Source: DAMCAP01 sp964369265 | GTDB lineage: Bacteria > Bacillota > Clostridia > Oscillospirales > Ruminococcaceae | DNA: 6,433 bases | Direction: 5' to 3' | Assembly: GCA_964369265.1 (NCBI GenBank) | Contig: CAYJEV010000096.1 | Span: forward strand, 1-6,433 | Notes under the pieces: model-generated | Told to the model about the DNA's origin: nothing | Databases searched by the model: none | What the model saw: only the letters and a program-made list of their open reading frames with translations | Made by a program: the position numbers and the translations under genes | Part shown: one piece after another, positions 1-6,380 of the stretch | Position numbering within the stretch: position 1 is the first letter of the stretch | Layout of the letters: the number at the start of each line of letters is the position of its first letter

Positions 1-34
1 ATACAAAACATCAAATTACATCGCAAATTGTAGC

Positions 35-51
35 GGCGACTATTAGTCGCC
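35..51 (+). repeat. Perfect 7-bp palindrome, possible terminator or dispersed repeat
   Basis: GGCGACT (35-41) and AGTCGCC (45-51) form a perfect stem around an ATT loop. A moderately T-rich stretch (53-62) follows on the plus strand, so it could terminate a rightward gene lying before the window. The minus-strand side has no T run, so it is unlikely to terminate maf. A looser second layer of symmetry surrounds it: CAAATT at 24-29 against AATTTTG at 57-63, and ACAAAAC at 3-9 against GTTTTGT at 77-83. That makes it more like an extended palindromic element than a plain terminator. Confidence 0.5.
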
Positions 52-85
52 ATTTTAATTTTGTGTAAATCATATGGTTTTGTTG

Positions 86-117
86 CCATCAAGGGTCCGC
101 TTTCGCTTACTTGATGG
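86..117. repeat. 8-bp stem-loop
   Basis: CCATCAAG (86-93) and CTTGATGG (110-117) are perfect reverse complements around a 16-base loop. On the minus strand the loop contains GC-GAAA-GC, a GNRA-type tetraloop on a short inner stem, so the structure looks better as a minus-strand RNA. No T run follows on either side, so it is not a typical terminator. Its role is unknown. Confidence 0.5.
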
Positions 118-158
118 GTGGGTACGGATAGTGCGTTCATTTGTTTGGGGGCTAGTTA

Positions 159-236
159 AGCTTTCACCCTGTTGTCATTCTAACTGTTGCTTAGACTAAA
201 AACTTTTGTGCTTGACTTATTTTGTAGGTGAAAGCT
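159..236. repeat. Perfect 10-base inverted repeat with 58-base spacer
   Basis: AGCTTTCACC (159-168) is exactly matched in reverse complement by GGTGAAAGCT (227-236). CTA (152-154) and TAG (240-242) could add three more pairs beyond a small internal loop. The arms could be the ends of a small element or the base of a long structured RNA. The 58-base interior contains no gene that I recognise. Confidence 0.4.
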
Positions 237-256
237 GTTTAGTTTTTAAAGTGTTT

Positions 257-293
257 CGCTTTCTGCGGAAAGCGCCAAAGGGACAGCCCTTTG
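257..293. repeat. Twin adjacent hairpins next to the left repeat
   Basis: The first hairpin is CGCTTTC-TGCG-GAAAGCG (257-274). Read on the plus strand its closing pair and loop are C(UGCG)G, which fits the very stable UNCG tetraloop class. One base later the second is CAAAGGG-ACAG-CCCTTTG (276-293). A T6 run at 303-308 follows on the plus strand, about ten bases after the second stem, so weak termination of rightward transcripts is possible. The position directly against the 53-base repeat suggests these hairpins belong to the same element. The matching part of the right-hand copy lies outside the window. Confidence 0.55.
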
Positions 294-296
294 ATG

Positions 297-349
297 CTGA
301 AATTTTTTGAAAAAAATTTAGCAAAACTTTTACTCTGCCTGGCGGAACA
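297..349 (-). repeat. 53-base intergenic repeat, left copy
   Basis: The reverse complement of this stretch matches 6381-6433 at 51 of 53 positions; the differences are at 337 and 342. A weaker match (7 of 10) continues through 350-359. It starts about 36 bases beyond the maf stop codon on the maf strand. Its T7/A6 core (AAATTTTTT-G-AAAAAAATTT at 300-319, framed by GCT at 296-298 and AGC at 320-322) is itself palindromic. In the maf direction a T7 run is present, but no strong GC stem precedes it, so any terminator function is uncertain. It contains no coding sequence. I interpret it as one copy of a dispersed repeat family. Confidence 0.85.
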
Positions 350-371
350 CTGCAAGTTGAATGCAAACCCA

Positions 372-394
372 TTAGTCATTCACCTTTAGTCATT
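372..394. repeat. 9-base direct repeat overlapping the maf stop codon
   Basis: TTAGTCATT occurs at 372-380 and 386-394, 14 bases apart start to start. On the maf strand the second copy supplies the AAT GAC TAA codons that end the gene. A related motif, GCTAATGGCTAA, lies downstream of purL at 6348-6359, so this is probably the outer edge of the same repeat element. Confidence 0.45.
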
Positions 395-943
395 AGCCAA
401 TTTAGCTATCTCCCTATAAACCCTATTCAGTGGCAAGCCCATTATTGAATAGTAATCTCCGTTTATATGAGAAACAAATCTTCCTCCCAAGCCTTGTATG
501 CCATAGCTGCCAGCCTTGTCCATCGGCTCTCCAGATTTTATATAGGAGATTATCTCCTCGCTTGAAAGCTTATCAAAAGTTACATTTGCAGTCGAGCAGA
601 AACTAACAGCCTTATCTTTAGATATTATCGCAACCCCTGTATGCACATTGTGTGTGTTCGCTGAAAGAGAAGAAAGATGAAAAAAAGCCTCCTCTTCGTC
701 TTGTGGCTTTCCAAATATCTTCCCATTAAGCTCAACTATTGTGTCAGAGGCTATTATAGTGTCATTCGGATGGGAGTGTAACACCTCTTTTGCCTTCTCT
801 AAAGCAAGGTAAACAACAGCCTCAGCTGGACTTAGGTTTTGTGGTATAACTTCATCGAATTTTGGCGAAACAACAATAAAATCTGTTGTAATCATTGAAA
901 GGATTTCTTTTCGTCTTGGTGACTGGGAAGCAAGTATTAACAT
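386..943 (-). CDS. maf: Maf-family nucleoside triphosphate pyrophosphatase (probable dTTP/UTP type)
   Basis: This is a cytoplasmic house-cleaning enzyme that hydrolyses nucleoside triphosphates to the monophosphate and pyrophosphate. Family members act on dTTP, UTP and modified pyrimidines, and some have been linked to septum formation. At 185 residues it has the usual family length and all the main motifs: the substrate-loop SQSPRR near the N-terminus (residues 6-11), the SDT motif with the presumed catalytic Asp67, GKP at 78-80, HNVHTGV at 98-104, GSYGIQG at 145-151 and GDYYSIMGLP at 162-171. The last two motifs resemble the YhdE/B. subtilis Maf branch more than the m7GTP-specific YceF branch; substrate choice is inferred. 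The start is supported by AGGAG (949-953) five bases upstream and by the family's typical LILASxSPRR opening. It is transcribed divergently from mtaB. The final residues, AND, and the stop codon lie in a motif resembling one found after purL, so the C-terminus may have been reshaped by a repeat insertion. Confidence 0.95.
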   Translation of the reverse strand: MLILASQSPRRKEILSMITTDFIVVSPKFDEVIPQNLSPAEAVVYLALEKAKEVLHSHPNDTIIASDTIVELNGKIFGKPQDEEEAFFHLSSLSANTHNVHTGVAIISKDKAVSFCSTANVTFDKLSSEEIISYIKSGEPMDKAGSYGIQGLGGRFVSHINGDYYSIMGLPLNRVYREIAKLAND

Positions 944-1071
944 TATAACTCCTGTTTTAGATTAGTAGCGAAAAATTAAGGAAGAATATGAAAGCTTTTA
1001 AACTATCACTAAATGATACATCCATTCCTAACTAATTGCTATTTTCTTCTATTTTTTATTTTTTAGTCTTT

Positions 1072-1100
1072 AAAAAAGTTGTTTTTAAGATATTAACAAC
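1072..1100 (-). terminator. Weak terminator-like hairpin in the maf leader
   Basis: On the minus strand GTTGTT (1100-1095) can pair with AACAAC (1083-1078), and six Ts follow directly (1077-1072). The stem is only 6 bp and AT-rich, so it would be a weak terminator at best. It lies about 130 bases upstream of the maf start codon in the maf direction. It could therefore attenuate a long maf leader, end a short RNA, or be chance in an AT-rich spacer. Confidence 0.3.
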
Positions 1101-1105
1101 GAAAT

Positions 1106-1140
1106 GCCAATATAGGGCACCCTAAGCAATGCATATTGGC
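1106..1140. promoter_or_regulatory. Nested dyad symmetry, possible operator or RNA hairpin
   Basis: GCCAATAT (1106-1113) and ATATTGGC (1133-1140) are perfect 8-base inverted arms. Between and overlapping them sit a second dyad, TAGGG-CA-CCCTA (1113-1124), and a small palindrome, ATGCAT (1129-1134). No T run follows on either strand, which argues against a terminator. Its location between divergent genes suits a repressor site or a leader hairpin. No known operator consensus was recognised. Confidence 0.45.
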
Positions 1141-1146
1141 TTTCTA

Positions 1147-1175
1147 TATATAACCTTATCATAACTATTGGTTAA
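1147..1175 (-). promoter_or_regulatory. Tentative promoter for a long maf leader
   Basis: On the minus strand TTAACC (1175-1170) and TATATA (1152-1147) are separated by 17 bases, each matching about four of six consensus positions. Transcription would begin near 1140, exactly at the edge of the nested dyad. A different weak -10-like sequence, TATCAT at 1018-1013, lies closer to maf but has no clear -35 partner. Neither is strong, and the real maf promoter is undecided. Confidence 0.22.
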
Positions 1176-1247
1176 ATTCAACATATGAGTGAAAATAAAA
1201 GGGGATATTTTTTTGTGTAATATATCGCTAAAAGTAAAAATTTGTTG

Positions 1248-1276
1248 TTGTTTTTATCTGAAAAAGTCTATATAAT
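1248..1276 (+). promoter_or_regulatory. Sigma-A-type promoter of mtaB-purL
   Basis: TTGTTT (1248-1253) and a perfect TATAAT (1271-1276) are separated by the ideal 17 bases. The predicted transcript starts near 1283, giving a 5' leader of only about 17 bases before the mtaB ATG. Such a short leader leaves no room for a riboswitch or attenuator, so any control would act at transcription initiation. Confidence 0.7.
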
Positions 1277-1283
1277 ATAAGTA

Positions 1284-1297
1284 AAAGGATGGTGGAG
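1284..1297 (+). promoter_or_regulatory. Split ribosome-binding site of mtaB
   Basis: AAAGGA (1284-1289) ends ten bases before the ATG, while GGTGGAG (1291-1297) ends only two bases before it. Together they look like an AAGGAGGTG site interrupted by one or two bases. The upstream AAGGA has the more usable spacing. No better site or alternative ATG exists nearby, so the start at 1300 stands. Confidence 0.5.
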
Positions 1298-1299
1298 AA

Positions 1300-2580
1300 A
1301 TGACCTTTAGAATAGAAACTCTTGGTTGCAAGGTTAATCAGTATGAGTCCCAGCTCATACATGAAGAACTTTGCGAAGTGGGTTTTAATGAAAATGACAA
1401 TGCTGATATAATTATTGTCAACTCCTGTACAGTTACAGGCGAGGCAGACAGCAAGACATTGAAGCTTTTAAGAAAGATAAAAAAAGAAAACCCGAATAGC
1501 GTGTTACTATTAACAGGTTGTTTTCCTCAAGTAAGCCCAGAGGAAGCGAAAAAGTCTGTTGCTGATTTTGTGGTTGGTGGCAGAGATAAGGCAAAAATCA
1601 AAGAAACACTTCTTCTTTATAGAGATGAAAAAGCTGTTAGCTCTTTGCTTTATTCTAGCTTTGATAAAAAAGATGATATCCAACATAGAGAGGTTACCTC
1701 TTTTAATGGCCATACTCGTGCTTTCATAAAAATACAAGAGGGCTGCAATAGATATTGCTCTTATTGCATCATACCAACTGCAAGAGGCTTTGTTAGGTAC
1801 AAGCCTATTGATGAGGTTGTTAAAGAAGTCAGAGGTTTGGTGAAGAATGGATATAAAGAAATAGTATTTGTTGGAATTAACCTTGCTATGTATGGAAAGC
1901 AAGACGGGCTTGACTTAGCTGATGCTGTTATAGAAGCGAGCAAAGTCGAGGGGGAATTTAGAATAAGGCTAGGTTCAACAGAGCCTGATTTAATGACCGA
2001 CACAATACTGAATAAACTTAAATCTTGCGATAAGTTCTGCTTGCAGTTTCATCTTCCTTTGCAGTCTGGCAATGATAAAACGCTAAAGGAAATGAATAGA
2101 CGATATACAACTTCTCAGTTTAAGGATAGAGTGCTTTCAATAAGAGAGATTTTTGGCGAAGATATTGCTATTAGCACAGACATTATAGCAGGCTTCCCAG
2201 GAGAAACTGAGGAGGACTTCAACAAGACTTTAGAGTTTTTTGAAGAGATGCAGTTTGCAGATGCCCATGTATTTGCCTATTCTAAAAGAGAAGGCACTGT
2301 TGCAGCGGCGAGGGAAGATCAGGTAGATAATGGCATTAAAAATGAAAGGGCAAAAGCGCTTTCATCAGTCACAAAGCAAAATAAGCTTAAATATCAGCAA
2401 AAGCATATAGGCAAGACAAGAGAAGTGCTGATAGAAAAAAGCAAAAAAGGCGGACACGATAGCTACTATAACTATGTAAGCTTGGCAGATGATCAAACTG
2501 CCATACACGGAGATATAGTAAGTGTTGAGATAAAAGGTTTAAACGATAAAGGCTTAGTAGGAGTATTAAAAAACTTTTAA
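1300..2580 (+). CDS. mtaB: tRNA N6-threonylcarbamoyladenosine (t6A37) methylthiotransferase MtaB
   Basis: This is a cytoplasmic radical-SAM enzyme that inserts a methylthio group at C2 of t6A (or its cyclic form) at tRNA position 37, next to the anticodon of ANN-decoding tRNAs. Its 426 residues fit the family length. The N-terminal MTTase domain has the three cluster-binding cysteines, Cys10 (LGCKVNQ), Cys43 (NSCTVT) and Cys74 (TGCFPQ). The radical-SAM CxxxCxxC motif is EGCNRYCSYC, with Cys149, Cys153 and Cys156. STDIIAGFPGET (292-303) and YSKREGT (327-333) are further family motifs, and a TRAM-like RNA-binding domain covers roughly 367-424. The opening LGCKVNQYES and the GINL segment (192-195) point to MtaB/YqeV; MiaB and RimO have different sequences at the latter site. 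The promoter lies immediately upstream. purL begins 11 bases after the stop, so the two are probably cotranscribed. All key residues are present and there is no sign of damage. Confidence 0.95.
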   Translation: MTFRIETLGCKVNQYESQLIHEELCEVGFNENDNADIIIVNSCTVTGEADSKTLKLLRKIKKENPNSVLLLTGCFPQVSPEEAKKSVADFVVGGRDKAKIKETLLLYRDEKAVSSLLYSSFDKKDDIQHREVTSFNGHTRAFIKIQEGCNRYCSYCIIPTARGFVRYKPIDEVVKEVRGLVKNGYKEIVFVGINLAMYGKQDGLDLADAVIEASKVEGEFRIRLGSTEPDLMTDTILNKLKSCDKFCLQFHLPLQSGNDKTLKEMNRRYTTSQFKDRVLSIREIFGEDIAISTDIIAGFPGETEEDFNKTLEFFEEMQFADAHVFAYSKREGTVAAAREDQVDNGIKNERAKALSSVTKQNKLKYQQKHIGKTREVLIEKSKKGGHDSYYNYVSLADDQTAIHGDIVSVEIKGLNDKGLVGVLKNF

Positions 2581-2591
2581 AGGAGAAAACT

Positions 2592-5500
2592 ATGGCTGTT
2601 TACAGAATTTTTGTTGAGAAAAAAGAGGACTTTGCAAGCGAAGCTAATGGAGTTATGGCGGATTTAAAAAGCTCACTTAGCCTTAACAACATAACAAAGG
2701 TTAGAGTATTTAACCGTTATGATGTTGAGGGGGTATTACCAGAGGAGTTTAATAGAGCGGTTGACTCTGTTTTTTCCGAACCACAAGTTGATAATGTGTA
2801 TAGCGCATTACCAGAAGATATTGGCGCAGTGATAGCGACTGAACTTCTGCCTGGTCAATATGATCAAAGAGCCGATTCAGCTGCTCAGTGCATTAGCATA
2901 CTAACTCAAAAAGAACCTCCACTAATCTCATGCGCTATAATTTATACAATTGAGGGAAGCTTAACTGCGAGCCAGTTAGTGGCAATTGAAAACTATCTTA
3001 TCAACCCAATTGAGAGAAGAAAGGCAAGCCTAGAAACTCCAAAGACTCTTGTTATGGAATATGAAGTTCCAAAAGATGTTGAAGTTATAAATGGCTTTAT
3101 CTCCCTTGATGATAATGGCTTAACTAATTTTCTAAAAGACTATGGCCTTGCTATGGATCTTGAGGATGTTAAGGTTTGTAAGGATTATTTTAAGAGCGAG
3201 AATAGAGATCCTTCCATAACTGAAATTAAGATGATAGACACATATTGGTCTGACCATTGCCGCCATACAACTTTTATGACAGCTATTGACGATATTGAGA
3301 TTGAATATGCGCCAGCTAAACAGGCATTTGAAAATTATCTTTCTTTAAAGGCTCGTCTTGGAAGAGAAGATAGAGCTATCACACTAATGGAGCTTGCAAC
3401 TATTGGCGCAAGAGCGCTTAGAGCTGATGGCAAGCTTGATAAGCTGGATGTTTCAGAAGAAATCAATGCTTGTTCTGTGCATATCAATGTTGATGTTGAT
3501 GGCGAGGATCAAGACTGGCTACTAATGTTTAAAAATGAAACTCACAACCACCCAACTGAAATTGAGCCTTTTGGTGGTGCGGCGACTTGTCTTGGCGGGG
3601 CTATTCGTGACCCTCTTTCAGGCAGAAGCTATGTGTATCAAGCGATGCGTGTTACAGGCTCTGCTGACCCTCTAACTCCTTTTGAAAAGACAATGAAGGG
3701 CAAACTGCCTCAAAAGAAAATAACAACAGGCGCTGCTGCTGGTTACAGCTCCTACGGAAACCAAATCGGACTAACAACAGGGCTTGTTAGCGAGATATAC
3801 CATCCAGGTTATGTTGCAAAGAGAATGGAAGTTGGCGCAGTTATTGCTGCGGCTCCAGCTGAAAATGTTGTTAGAAGCAGCCCAGAAAATGGCGATGTTG
3901 TTGTTCTGCTTGGCGGAAAAACTGGAAGAGATGGTTGTGGTGGAGCGACAGGCTCTTCTAAATCTCTAACAGAAGAGAGCTTAGAGAGCTGCGGAGCAGA
4001 GGTTCAAAAGGGTAATGCGCCTGAGGAGAGAAAAATTCAGCGTTTATTCAGAAATCCTGTTGTTACAAAGATGATAAAGAGATGTAATGACTTTGGTGCT
4101 GGCGGTGTGTCTGTTGCTATAGGCGAGCTTGCTGATAGTCTACATATCGATTTAGATTTAGTGCCAAAGAAATATGAGGGCCTTGATGGAACTGAGCTTG
4201 CTATTAGCGAATCCCAAGAAAGAATGGCTGTTGTTATTGAGGCTAAGAATCTTGAGGAATTTATAGAGCTTGCGACTGAAGAAAACCTTGCAGCAACAAA
4301 AGTGGCTGATGTTACAGATACAGGCAGACTTGTTATGCAGTGGAGAGGGAAGGTTATAGTTGACCTTGATAGAGAGTTCTTAAACTCCTCTGGCGCTCAA
4401 AAGCATGCTAAGGTTACTGTTAAAGCGCCAACTACTGCCCTTGCTAATGAAAAAACTAACTTCATTTCAGGAATGGAAAAGATGGTTAACAACCTTAATG
4501 TTGTATCACAAAAGGGGCTTATTGAGCGTTTCGACTCCTCAATTGGTGCAGCAACTGTACTAACTCCTTTTGGCGGAACTCATCAAGACACACCAATTCA
4601 GGCTATGGTTGCGAAAATTCCGCTGCTAAAAGGCGAAACAGATACAGCTTCTGTTATGGCGTATGGCTTTGATCCATACATTTCAGAAATATCACCATAC
4701 GATGGCTCTATACTTGCAGTTTGTCAATCTGTTGCAAAGGTTATTGCTGTTGGCGGCTCAAGAAAAGAATGCTACCTATCTTTCCAAGAGTATTTTGAGA
4801 AGCTAGGAAACAACAGGGAAACATGGGGCAAGCCTTTCTCTGCTTTGCTTGGTGCGTTAGAGGCTCAAATGGCTTTAGAGTGTGGGGCAATTGGCGGTAA
4901 GGACTCAATGTCTGGAAGCTTTGAGGATGTTCATGTTCCTCCAACACTAATCTCATTTGCTGTTTCAACAGCTAAGGCTTCAAAAGTTATTAGCCCAGAA
5001 TTTAAAAAGGCTGGAAGCATTGTTGCTTTTGCTGCTCCAAAGCTTGGTAAAAATGGCTCTCCAAACCTTGAAGATACAAAGGCGCTGTTTGACAAGGTTG
5101 AGAACTTAATTCAGTCTGGCGAGATTAAGTCAGCTTGGGTGACAGGCTTTGGCGGAATAGCAGAGGGCTTATTTAAGATGTCACTTGGTAATAGGCTTGG
5201 CGTTAGACTAATTGAGGGATTATCTGATGAGTTCTATTTCTCAAAAATCCCTTGCGGATTTGTTGTTGAAACGGATAAGCTTCCAGAAGGCTTTACATTG
5301 TTAGGGCATACAGTTGAGCAGTTTGCAATTTCACACAACGGAAAAATTGCAGAGCTTGAGCTGTTATCTCGCCCATACAACAACAAGTTAGAGAGTGTGT
5401 TCCCAACAACTATGCCAACTCCTAAAATAGCAATTCCAACTTTTAGCTATACTAACTCATCCCCAAGAATTGCTCCAAAGGCGAGCATTGCAAAGCCAAG

Positions 5501-6293
5501 AGTTCTTCTTCCAGCTTTTGCAGGAACAAACTGCGAATATGACACAGCTCGTGCTTTTGAAAAAGAGGGAGCTTTAACTGAAACGTTTATTGTTAGAAAC
5601 CGTACTCCAGAGGATATAAAGTGGTCTGTTGAGCAGTTTGAGAAGCTAATCAGAAGCTCCAACATCATCGCTATACCTGGAGGATTCTCTGGAGGAGATG
5701 AACCAGATGGTTCTGGCAAGTTTATAACAGCTTTCTTTAGAAACCAAAGCATAATTGATGCTGTTAATGATTTGTTATACAATAGAGATGGTTTAATGAT
5801 TGGTATTTGTAATGGTTTCCAAGCTTTGGTTAAGCTAGGTCTTGTGCCTTACGGAAAGATTGTTATGCCGGAGAGCGACGGGCCAACTCTAACTTACAAT
5901 AGAATTTCTCGCCACCAATCCAAGATGGTATTAACTAGGGTTGCTTCAAATAAATCTCCTTGGTTAATGCACACAAATGTTGGTGACATACATAATCTTG
6001 CTATTTCACATGGTGAGGGAAGATTTGTTTGCTCCGAGAAGCTTTTAAATGAAATGGTGGCTAACGGACAGGTTGCGACACAATATGTTGATTTAGAGGG
6101 CAACCCAAGCCTTGACACACGCTTTAACCCTAACTACTCTATCTGCGCAATTGAGGGAATTACTTCACCAGACGGACGTGTGTTTGGCAAGATGGCGCAT
6201 ACAGAGCGTTACGGCGACAACATTCACAAAAATGCACCTTTCAACAAGCTACAACCTATATTCAAGGGCGCTATTGATTACTTTGGTTTATAA
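2592..6293 (+). CDS. purL: Phosphoribosylformylglycinamidine synthase, fused PurS-PurL-PurQ type
   Basis: This enzyme catalyses step four of de novo purine synthesis: FGAR + glutamine + ATP gives FGAM + glutamate + ADP + phosphate, in the cytoplasm. The single 1233-residue chain has the length of the clostridial/streptococcal form; proteobacterial PurL is nearer 1295, and Bacillus uses separate PurS, PurL and PurQ. In order: an N-terminal PurS-like region (about 1-150); a linker with SDHCRH (220-225); the first AIRS-like synthetase half with ATP/Mg motifs NETHNHPTEIEPFGG (315-329); the second half with GGKDSMSG (768-775); and a C-terminal class I glutamine amidotransferase domain (about 968-1233). 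The amidotransferase has nucleophile Cys1073 in GICNGFQ and His1203/Glu1205 in HTER, where PurQ proteins usually read HPER. AGGAG (2581-2585) begins right after the mtaB stop and sits six bases from the ATG, which fixes the start. No other purine genes are adjacent. A strong terminator follows. The gene looks complete and functional. Confidence 0.97.
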   Translation: MAVYRIFVEKKEDFASEANGVMADLKSSLSLNNITKVRVFNRYDVEGVLPEEFNRAVDSVFSEPQVDNVYSALPEDIGAVIATELLPGQYDQRADSAAQCISILTQKEPPLISCAIIYTIEGSLTASQLVAIENYLINPIERRKASLETPKTLVMEYEVPKDVEVINGFISLDDNGLTNFLKDYGLAMDLEDVKVCKDYFKSENRDPSITEIKMIDTYWSDHCRHTTFMTAIDDIEIEYAPAKQAFENYLSLKARLGREDRAITLMELATIGARALRADGKLDKLDVSEEINACSVHINVDVDGEDQDWLLMFKNETHNHPTEIEPFGGAATCLGGAIRDPLSGRSYVYQAMRVTGSADPLTPFEKTMKGKLPQKKITTGAAAGYSSYGNQIGLTTGLVSEIYHPGYVAKRMEVGAVIAAAPAENVVRSSPENGDVVVLLGGKTGRDGCGGATGSSKSLTEESLESCGAEVQKGNAPEERKIQRLFRNPVVTKMIKRCNDFGAGGVSVAIGELADSLHIDLDLVPKKYEGLDGTELAISESQERMAVVIEAKNLEEFIELATEENLAATKVADVTDTGRLVMQWRGKVIVDLDREFLNSSGAQKHAKVTVKAPTTALANEKTNFISGMEKMVNNLNVVSQKGLIERFDSSIGAATVLTPFGGTHQDTPIQAMVAKIPLLKGETDTASVMAYGFDPYISEISPYDGSILAVCQSVAKVIAVGGSRKECYLSFQEYFEKLGNNRETWGKPFSALLGALEAQMALECGAIGGKDSMSGSFEDVHVPPTLISFAVSTAKASKVISPEFKKAGSIVAFAAPKLGKNGSPNLEDTKALFDKVENLIQSGEIKSAWVTGFGGIAEGLFKMSLGNRLGVRLIEGLSDEFYFSKIPCGFVVETDKLPEGFTLLGHTVEQFAISHNGKIAELELLSRPYNNKLESVFPTTMPTPKIAIPTFSYTNSSPRIAPKASIAKPRVLLPAFAGTNCEYDTARAFEKEGALTETFIVRNRTPEDIKWSVEQFEKLIRSSNIIAIPGGFSGGDEPDGSGKFITAFFRNQSIIDAVNDLLYNRDGLMIGICNGFQALVKLGLVPYGKIVMPESDGPTLTYNRISRHQSKMVLTRVASNKSPWLMHTNVGDIHNLAISHGEGRFVCSEKLLNEMVANGQVATQYVDLEGNPSLDTRFNPNYSICAIEGITSPDGRVFGKMAHTERYGDNIHKNAPFNKLQPIFKGAIDYFGL

Positions 6294-6320
6294 TATCATT
6301 GCTTTTAAATAAGTATAGAA

Positions 6321-6347
6321 AAACACTGCCGAGAGGCGGTGTTTTTT
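6321..6347 (+). terminator. Intrinsic terminator of mtaB-purL
   Basis: AAACACTGCC (6321-6330) pairs with GGCGGTGTTT (6335-6344), with one T-G wobble, around a GAGA loop. The 3' arm runs straight into a six-T tract (6342-6347). It begins 27 bases after the purL stop codon and is a textbook rho-independent terminator for the rightward unit. Confidence 0.92.
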
Positions 6348-6380
6348 GCTAATGGCTAAGGGGTTCCGCTAAAGTTGAAG
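6348..6380 (+). repeat. Outer part of the right-hand repeat element
   Basis: GCTAATGGCTAA (6348-6359) differs at one position from GCTAATGACTAA, which ends maf on the opposite strand (397-386). The segment also holds GTTCCG twice (6363-6368 and 6382-6387). The spacing from the motif to the 53-base core differs between copies (21 bases here, about 36 at maf), so the edge is less conserved than the core. Confidence 0.45.

Larger units (their letters stand above)
1..385. other. Gene-free region made of palindromic elements
   Basis: I see no convincing coding sequence on either strand. The first 68 bases are open in one plus-strand frame up to a TAA at 66-68, but that stretch is largely palindrome and gives no recognisable protein. 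In order, the region holds a palindrome around 35-51, a hairpin at 86-117, a widely spaced 10-base inverted repeat at 159-236, two adjacent 7-bp hairpins at 257-293, a 53-base repeat at 297-349 that recurs inverted at the right end of the window, and a 9-base direct repeat running into the maf stop codon. The density of symmetry suggests an accumulation of dispersed intergenic repeats. That is an inference, because only one of these elements recurs inside the window. Confidence 0.7.
944..1299. promoter_or_regulatory. Divergent maf / mtaB intergenic region
   Basis: This 356-base region separates two divergent start codons and holds no convincing gene. It contains a good sigma-A-like promoter for mtaB near its right end, a nested dyad at 1106-1140, a weak hairpin followed by six Ts on the minus strand at 1072-1100, and long T/A-rich tracts around 1031-1075. 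The longest start-to-stop reading I noticed is an 11-codon frame at 1185-1220 with no ribosome-binding site. No purine riboswitch or other riboswitch that I know is evident. Confidence 0.6.

Noticed and set aside
1..385. CRISPR array or tandem repeat array
   Set aside because: The palindromes differ from one another and there is no regular repeat-spacer periodicity.
1185..1220. 11-codon reading frame upstream of mtaB, considered as a leader peptide
   Set aside because: There is no ribosome-binding site, it lies before the predicted mtaB transcription start, and no downstream attenuator hairpin follows in that direction.
944..1299. Purine or other riboswitch controlling mtaB-purL
   Set aside because: The predicted leader is only about 17 bases, and no conserved riboswitch core or terminator/antiterminator pair is visible on the plus strand.
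1510..2003. Two minus-strand open frames of 130 and 80 codons within mtaB
   Set aside because: They lie antisense to a well-conserved gene, resemble no family, and have no ribosome-binding site or promoter that I can identify. They are shadows of mtaB.
3784..6312. Several short open frames on both strands within purL, including one reaching past its stop to 6312
   Set aside because: All overlap the intact purL coding sequence, have low-complexity or family-less translations, and lack initiation signals.
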